DNA of 64,000 nucleotides. Origin: Siderastrea siderea (Eukaryota; Cnidaria; Anthozoa; Scleractinia; Rhizangiidae). Both the position numbers and the translations under genes were made by a program. The DNA is taken from assembly GCA_964030785.1 (NCBI GenBank), contig OZ034969.1, positions 34,890,601 through 34,954,600 of the forward strand, read 5' to 3'. How positions within the stretch are numbered: the first letter of the stretch is position 1; every line of letters begins with the position of its first letter. The notes under the pieces were generated by a model. It was not told the DNA's origin. It was given only the letters and a program-made list of their open reading frames with translations, and ran no database searches. Below are positions 58,001 through 64,000 of this stretch, one piece after another.

Positions 58001-58810
58001 CTTGAGACTGATTCAGTACTGAGAAGCTTAACGGATAACATTCTGCGGGTGATAAGCGACGCCTACATCAAAATTCTTAAAAGTTATTTGCAGGTAAGAA
58101 ATAACTAAGGATGAGTTTACACTAGAGGAAAAGCATCCGCATACATAAATGTTCAGGCTTCGTCACATCTTGAGTGTTCAGATTCGTGAAGTTTTTACGG
58201 TACGGGGTCTTCGGACTAATTCGCAATAGCTTACACTACACTACGAATCTGGAGATGGTTGGCGAATTACTTCACAGAGCGCTCGAAGACTAAAATGGGA
58301 AAACCTTGTTCAAGTCAGGCAAGGTAGAGTAAAACGTCTGCTCTGGAGTTGTTCCCTCAAATTTCTTCCACTGAGGATGAAAACAACAGATCAGAAATAG
58401 ACTAATAAAGACGGCACCAGACTTGTATTCGTCACCCAGTCGGCGGTTCGTGACCCAACATGCTAAAGATAGTATAAATCTGTTCCTGTGGTACTAAAAG
58501 TTTTAATATCGGGAACAACTGGCTAACAAAGCTCACGATGTAAAGGTGCGAAGGCCGTAAAAGCCGTAAAAAGTGTTCGGATTCGCTAGAAAACCAGTTT
58601 AAACAATAAAGAGTAATAACATATTCAATTCCGGATTTAAAATTATTCGGATACAAAGTATTCACGTCTTTAGTATTCATAGTATTCGTATCCGCGGTGC
58701 AATCTGGCTAGTTTCGACCACTAAATCGTCCCTTTGTGCGGTGTAAGCACGCGAACGACGGCCTGTACCAAATGTCACCAGCTTCGTCATGAATCACTAA
58801 CTTTTGCTTA
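55030..58810. other. Repeat-rich spacer, no firm gene
   Basis: Contains a perfect-looking hairpin at 56264-56311 (ATCATGCCCTCC and its reverse complement) and another at 57849-57882 (AACCGGCGGTCGCC paired with GGCGACGGCCGGTT). The opposed open frames at 55883-56336 overlap each other and lack motifs. A possible exon end lies at 57985-58093. Confidence 0.45.
57985..58093 (+). other. Possible exon fragment of unknown gene
   Basis: An open stretch reading KDWAVSLETDSVLRSLTDNI, then LRVISDAYIKILKSYLQ, ends at CAG/GTAAGA, a strong donor. It looks helical and protein-like, but no good acceptor or start is clear on its left, and no partner exon was found. It could equally be chance. Confidence 0.2.
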
Positions 58811-58859
58811 ATTTATATAGACTTAGCCTAATGAGCTTAACTGCAAGAAATTTTGCCAC

Positions 58860-61195
58860 ACGTAGGCCGCGTTTTACGGTAAACATGAACACAAAAGCAA
58901 ACATGCTGAAGAGTTTACGTCGTCAATTCCAAAACGAGGGAAGCAGCACCGAAGCGTAAGCAGAAGGAAATGATATTAAAAAGGACTCCTTTTGCTCTAT
59001 GCATGCCCCATTCTTAGTCATTGCTGTGAATCAATCGAAAACTAAGAAATCGCCATGCAATGTGAGCCTGTTGGCTTACGTGCACGTGGCCGCTGGAGTT
59101 ATCGATACTTCGTCGCGTTGTAGGACTTATCAACCTGCTTTAGTTAAATAATCAGGACATTCTTTCATAATAATCTTTATTTCGTTAGTAAAGGGCATAC
59201 TACCATTTTCGTTCAACCCTGAAGCGTGACGATTTTTTCGCGTATGTTTACGTTTTAAACGTAACGGTTTTGTCTGGTTACGTGCCACTTTAGGCAATGA
59301 AACCTTGCCGGTTATGTCGCGAAACTGACAAGGTTCTTGGCGCCATTGGAACATGTTTTGTTCACGTGCTCTGAAACTTTTCAGGTTTTCTGTGCACTTG
59401 AGCATGTTTTGTTCACGTGCTTTGAAACTTTATGGTCCGCGAAACGGCCAACATTGAAATTTGTTGTGCTCCAAACTGCACTAACTCCTCGGTGATTTGG
59501 AAAAGGGAGATAGATCAATAGTGGACTTTCAATACTTCGATGAGCTCAAGGTCATCTTCCCGTAATTTTTCAGATGTCAGGCCTCTTTAGACTTTGCTAA
59601 TTTTTGCATTTCGTCGCAGTATCTGTGCCATACAGATTTTGCGGTGTTTACGGTCACGCAACTCGTTCGCAAATTGTCTAAAACTCCGCGGAATTTTACC
59701 CGTAACTTGTTCACCCCCTTCACTCAGTCCCTCACTGATATTAAAAAAAACATTCTGTCAATGATGGAGCATTTTAAATCTTGATCTAAAGCGACTTCTG
59801 GACGGTAACTCCTTCCAAACTTGTTAACTTTTCTCATCTCCTTCACTGCAAAAAATTAAAGACTTTCATGCGGCAAAACCTGAAATGTCTCAGAGCAGGT
59901 GAACAAAACATGTTCGAATGGCGCCAAGAACCTTGTCAGTTTCGCGACATAACCGACAAGGTTTCATTGCCTAAAGTGACACGTAACCAGACAAAACCGT
60001 TACGTTTAAAACGTAAACATACGCGAAAAAATCGTCACGCTTCAGGGTTGAACGAAAATGGTAGTATCATGTGTTACAACAGCAACAATATATGGTAATT
60101 TCATTAAGCCGCACTGAAAATACTTAACTGAATATATAACATTTCAAGAAGTTGGAATCTGACGTGCTGACATCCGCTGCGTGAGTGAGTTATCTATAAG
60201 TAGCAAGCGTAGATCAGTAGCAAACGCAATTCATTTTGAAACTAATCGATGATACTCCATTACAATACGACAAATGCTTTATGTATAAAATTGTTGGATA
60301 TTGAAAATCGCTGACAGGAAATGACTTAATAAACCACCTCTTCGATTGACTGTCGATAGTGATGGGCAACAACTTCAGTATTGACTCGATCTTCAACGTA
60401 AAGATTTTAGTGTTTATACAATGACACAAAGCTAGAAAAGGACGAAGAATAAGTATTTAAGTAAATTAAAGCTTTCCGTTAGCCATTCCGTGAATTGATG
60501 AAACGCTAGATAGCAAAGACTGGGATTTGTAACAATTTAAGACATCGTCAATATAAGCGGCTTTTAGATTGATAATGTTTTCATCACCTATAGCCAAAAT
60601 ATACAAAATAGCGCCTTACAAGTTATATTCATGAAATAACTGTTTATTGATGAATTGCATATCCAGACGATACGCCTAAGAAGAGAAAAAGATAAAGAGT
60701 TTTTAATCATTAAATAATGGAAATGATCACCGAAAGTGGGAGAATCGGAGGAGGGGCAAAATCTCTCATCTCTAGATAGCTTCCTGTACCGCCCAGTTTC
60801 AATATGCAGCAAGTGAAACGAAATTTGCATTTTGTTTACCCTCTCATTAGTAGACAAATGGTTGATATCTCCTGATATTATCATTCGTAACTAATTTAAA
60901 ATCATACTAGTTCCAGAATTCTCTCGCTAGGTCTTGCGCTTGTGCTTGTGAAAGCGATGCATGGTACCTGGGTTCGTTCTTGGAAATCAATTTATGGTTG
61001 TATCCGGTAGTAGCTAGAGCGGCTGGGTCGCAGAGATCAAGATTTGCGTTTTTGCGCACATTCTTAAAGCCTGACTTGAAGTACTGTTTTTAATATCAGT
61101 CAAACGGTCGGTGAGCTCGAGCGTTATTCTATTGTTATGCAGGCAATGCCTAGATAATTTGTAATTACACGGTTTGATTGCTTCTAATTGGCTTT
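58860..61195 (+). repeat. Segmental duplication copy B
   Basis: Matches 48609-49240 plus 54625-54900. It is interrupted by the TA-flanked element 59200-60064, which copy A lacks at that point. No gene is supported in it. Confidence 0.7.
59200..60064. mobile_element. TA-flanked element with 200-bp inverted repeats (mariner-like)
   Basis: Ends CTACCATTTTCGTTCAACCC and its reverse complement, with TA on both sides (59198-59199, 60065-60066). The arms (59200-59400 and 59865-60064) are nearly identical, so each strand encodes the same short peptide (…RRQEPCQF-like frames at 59130-59405 minus and 59868-60098 plus), an artefact of the palindrome. Near-identity of the arms suggests a fairly young copy. 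No transposase. Confidence 0.85.
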
Positions 61196-61334
61196 CAGTT
61201 CCTCATCGCTGCGCAACATAAGTAATTCAACTATGAAAACAAAGAATGAACTCTGTAGTGTAAATTTAAGTGCTGAAAGAAACCCACTTTAATCTCCCAC
61301 TGAGCGTCTCCCAAGTAAAGAAATATGGTCTATG

Positions 61335-61432
61335 CGAGGTAAAAAAATTCTTTGTCCTCGGTAGGATTGGGATCGACGGCCCTGGATTTGATCACTCTTG
61401 CTCTATCGACTCAGCTACGAGACCACGCGGAA
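61335..61432 (-). ncRNA. tRNA-derived SINE-like sequence
   Basis: On the minus strand TAGCTGAGTCGATAGAGC (within 61401-61422) resembles the pol III A box, and CCGTCGATCCCAATCC (61362-61377) a degenerate B box. These are followed by CTACCGAGGACAAAG and a T run (61341-61347) that could end pol III transcription. Spacing fits a tRNA head. There is no complete acceptor stem or credible anticodon loop, so this is a tRNA-derived SINE or tRNA relic, not a working tRNA. Confidence 0.55.
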
Positions 61433-61538
61433 GCAGGTCGACGGTAATTATGGCAGTTACCGGGAATGAAGACGTATAGGGTACAATTTGTGTTTGCCGG
61501 GCAATTAAATTAACTAAGTAAAATGTTATTTTTATCAG

Positions 61539-61870
61539 GATACAATTATGCCAGGGAACCTAGTCTTAACTGCGTTTTTTGCTAACTCGGCTGTCCGCTT
61601 GATTATATTTTTCATTCCGGGAACGGGGAGGGGGCAGATTTTGCATGCAACCACGGACATCCACGTGTTCTCCCCGCTTGACTTTCTCGATAAGAAAAGG
61701 GGAATGCTTTTAAGAGTGTTATGGTATTCTTGGATAAACGATGTTACAGGTTCTTTTCCAGTTGAGAAAAACAAGCATTTGAGATATAAAGATTCCTTCC
61801 GTTTCTCATTAGAGCGATTTAATGGAGAGGAAAACAACTGCCTTTCTGAGTTTGCTCGCCCTGACTTCCT
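61539..61870 (+). other. Open segment bounded by splice-like sites (332 nt)
   Basis: ATTTTTATCAG precedes and GTAAGTATTTT follows a continuously open frame of 110 codons (DTIMPGNLV at the start, CLSEFARPDFL at the end). The reverse strand is also open for 100 codons. I recognise neither protein. It could be a host exon, a captured exon or chance. Confidence 0.25.
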
Positions 61871-62224
61871 GTAAGTATTTTCTTTGTCACGGCATCAAAT
61901 TTTAGTTTAATTTTCCCAATGCCCAAATACAGTTGTAATAATGTGTATTATTGTTATCAGGAGCCATACATAGTTATGAAGACCGTAAGCGTGGGGCCCA
62001 TGCAAATCCATGATGTGTAACATATTTGCTAATTTTTATGGAACAAATACGCCACCCTACACAAAACACCATGGTACTCGCAGATTTTTATGTGGGAGGA
62101 ACTACTTTACATGGAAATACCTGTGTAAAGGCCTCTCCAAACATTCCTTCCCAAAATGTTTCTCTGCTAATGTCCACAGGTATGTATGCACGTATTGGAA
62201 CATTTGCTGTGGACGATTCTGCAA

Positions 62225-62365
62225 CTGGCTCAAAACGTTAGCTTTTGAATTTCTTTAGTGTGGTCAATTTGCCTTATCAACTCCGTCCAGAAAACCAAAT
62301 CTTTGTGTTTCACTTCCCCACCGACGCAGCACCACAGTTTCTTTCGAAACTAACCCCGTTGCTTA
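62225..62365 (+). repeat. Dispersed repeat, copy of 1659-1835
   Basis: AAACGTTAGCTTTTGAATTTC, then a GTGGTCAATTTGCCTTATCA segment and CCCCACCGACGCAGCACCAC, in the same order as at 1659. It abuts the start of the RTE-like LINE remnant and may belong to the same composite insertion. Confidence 0.65.
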
Positions 62366-63660
62366 AGCCCCCTGAGAATGGGAATGGACTGCGACTGCTC
62401 GAGATGTGCACCTTTCACGACCTGTGGATCGCCAACTCGTACTTCCAGACCAGGCCTCATGGTTTCCTGGAGACACCCATGCTCAAAGCACTGGTACCAA
62501 CTGGATCTGCTTCTGGTCAGATGTATGGGCATCAAGAACGTTCTGCACACACACTCTTACCACAGCACGGACTGCGACACAGACCACAACTTGGTGTTTT
62601 GCAAGATCAGGCTGCAACTGAAGAAGTTTCACCGTATTAAGAAACAAGGGAACCCTTGCATCGACGTCAGCAAGATGTCTCAGTAGTGGAACAGTTTGCA
62701 GTGGCCTAAGAAATAGGCGACTCTTAGCCAGGAGACTCTGCCAAAGAAGTGAGAAAGTCTTCCGGACACCATGCACTGCATAGCCTTAGCCACCCTTGGG
62801 AAGAAGAGCCCGAAGTCACACGACTGGTTTGAAGCCAAGTCGACCGAGATGTCCCCCGTTACTGAAGCCAAGCGCGCCGCCCCTTTCGAGTACAAGCGGA
62901 CACCCAGCAAGAGGAATCTGCAGACTCTTAGGGCTGCCAGGAGCAAGGTTCTGCAGACTGCCCTGCGTGGCGCCAACAAGTACAGGACAGAGCTCAGCGA
63001 GAACACCCAGACGGCCGCCGCTACTGGAAACATCAAACGAATGTACGATGGCATCAGGAAGGTAAAGGGACCAGCTTAGAGCAAGATGGCCTCTATCTCA
63101 ACAACAAAGGCCAACAGATGGAGAGATAAGTGGAACACTACTCCGACCACTTCTCCAGACAGAACAATGTGTCCTCCTCAGCCCTTGATGTTATCGAGTC
63201 CCTGCCGACACTGGATGAGCTAGACGCAGAGCCGACTGTAGTGGGGCTCAGCAAGGCCATGACTACTGGGCCTTGGGAAAGGCTCCAGGTAGCATGGGAT
63301 CCCACCAGACCTGATCAAGCACTGCAAGCCGATCGCACTGCTTGCTCTGCATGAAGTCCTCTACCAGTGCTGGTAAAAAGAAGCTGTACCTTAGGACGCT
63401 AAGATCATCACCCTCTATAAGAGCAAGGGCGATAGAAGCGACTGCAACATCTACAGAGGCATCTCTTTTTTCAGCATCGCCGGCAAAGTCTTTGCTCGGG
63501 TCATCTTGATCCGCCTGCGGCAGCTGGCAGAACGTGTCTACCCTGAGTCAAAATGCAGCATCGGAGCTGAGAGGTCAACCGTAGACATGGTCTTCTCCCT
63601 TAGCCAACTCCATGAGAAGTGCAGAGAACATACCGACATACTAAGCCTCTGTCATTCTTC
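62366..63660 (+). pseudogene. LINE remnant, RTE-like (endonuclease end to RT start)
   Basis: Spread over several frames. First comes the tail of an AP endonuclease (NGLRLLEMCTFHDLWIANS, then STDCDTDHNLVFCKIRL, where DTDH resembles the conserved terminal SDH/TDH motif). Next is a linker (LGKKSPKSHDWFEAKSTEM). Last is the beginning of a reverse transcriptase (SALDVIESLPTLDELDAEPT, then DAKIITLYKSKGDRSDCNIY-RGISFFSIAGKVFARVIL and LAERVYPES). Multiple stops and frameshifts occur, for example TAG/TAA near 62686, 62708 and 63077. The RT is cut off after about 63655, before the catalytic core. GC content and codon use are higher than the neighbourhood. The RTE-like assignment is from memory of similar coral elements and is tentative. 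Confidence 0.75.
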
Positions 63661-64000
63661 ACTGAGTTCCTAAAACCTTTGATGTTGTTCATTACTTTAG
63701 TCCGTACCTCTCGGCGTGTGGACGTCTCTCAAAAAGTAGGCAGAACAATTTAGGCAGGTCAAGTTCCTACAAATGTAATCTTAACGCCAGTGCACCTGAA
63801 ACAGCTCCATAAAACGGAGGCTTCTATCTTACGTACATGCGATGCAGTTGATATTTAACACATGCTTTCAATGTATTTTACAGGGGTGATATTTGGAATA
63901 CAGGCTGACGTTGTGTCACTCGGTAAGGAGTGTTAATTTGGTGCCTTGTCTCAACGTTTGGTTGACTTATTGAATCCTGTAATGTTATCCCTGTCAACTT
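63661..64000. other. Unassigned window end
   Basis: AT-rich DNA after the LINE remnant. No gene or repeat recognised. Confidence 0.4.

Noticed and set aside
61335..61432. Functional tRNA gene on the minus strand
   Set aside because: The B box is degenerate and no complete cloverleaf with acceptor stem could be drawn.
62483..63079. Six overlapping open frames on both strands
   Set aside because: They are shadow frames of the GC-richer RTE-like LINE remnant.

Overview
The window is eukaryotic nuclear DNA, AT-rich and dense with decayed transposons. Reverse transcriptase remnants, many TTAA- and TA-flanked inverted-repeat elements, a tRNA-derived SINE and palindromic MITEs of the kind abundant in anthozoans suggest a cnidarian, most likely a stony coral. 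That assignment is an inference from repeat style, not from a recognised orthologue. There is no operon, phage, CRISPR array or prokaryotic gene.

Layout. 1-5660: a large DNA transposon with terminal inverted repeats of about 430 bp and a broken DDE-type transposase fragment on the minus strand. 6001-22165: six head-to-tail units of about 2 kb, nearly identical outside a tiny hypervariable segment and interrupted by two younger insertions in unit 6. 22166-40000: older, diverged copies of the same unit type, interrupted by an L1/Tx1-like LINE fragment and several MITEs. 41043-43977: unique exons and the 3' end of a gene. 43978-64000: repeat-rich DNA with an L2/CR1-like LINE, a 5.4 kb inverted-repeat transposon inside a segmental duplication, foldback elements, a SINE and an RTE-like remnant.

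The central observation is a plus-strand gene assembled from microexons. Eleven predicted cassettes of 12-27 nt (6686-39963), one per repeat unit, are each bounded by AG and GT splice signals, have lengths divisible by three, and can be read in phase 1-1. They feed into phase 1-1 exons of 45 and 36 nt that are open only in phase 1, then a 154-nt exon and a terminal exon ending in TAG at 43975-43977. Any cassette could be included or skipped without changing the downstream frame. In the young units the cassettes differ at up to about half their positions while the flanking intron is almost unchanged. This looks like a hypervariable, modular, possibly alternatively spliced segment feeding a constant C-terminal region of about 100 residues that I do not recognise. 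The 5' exons are not visible and probably lie left of the window. No transcript evidence is available here, so the whole gene model is a prediction from sequence.
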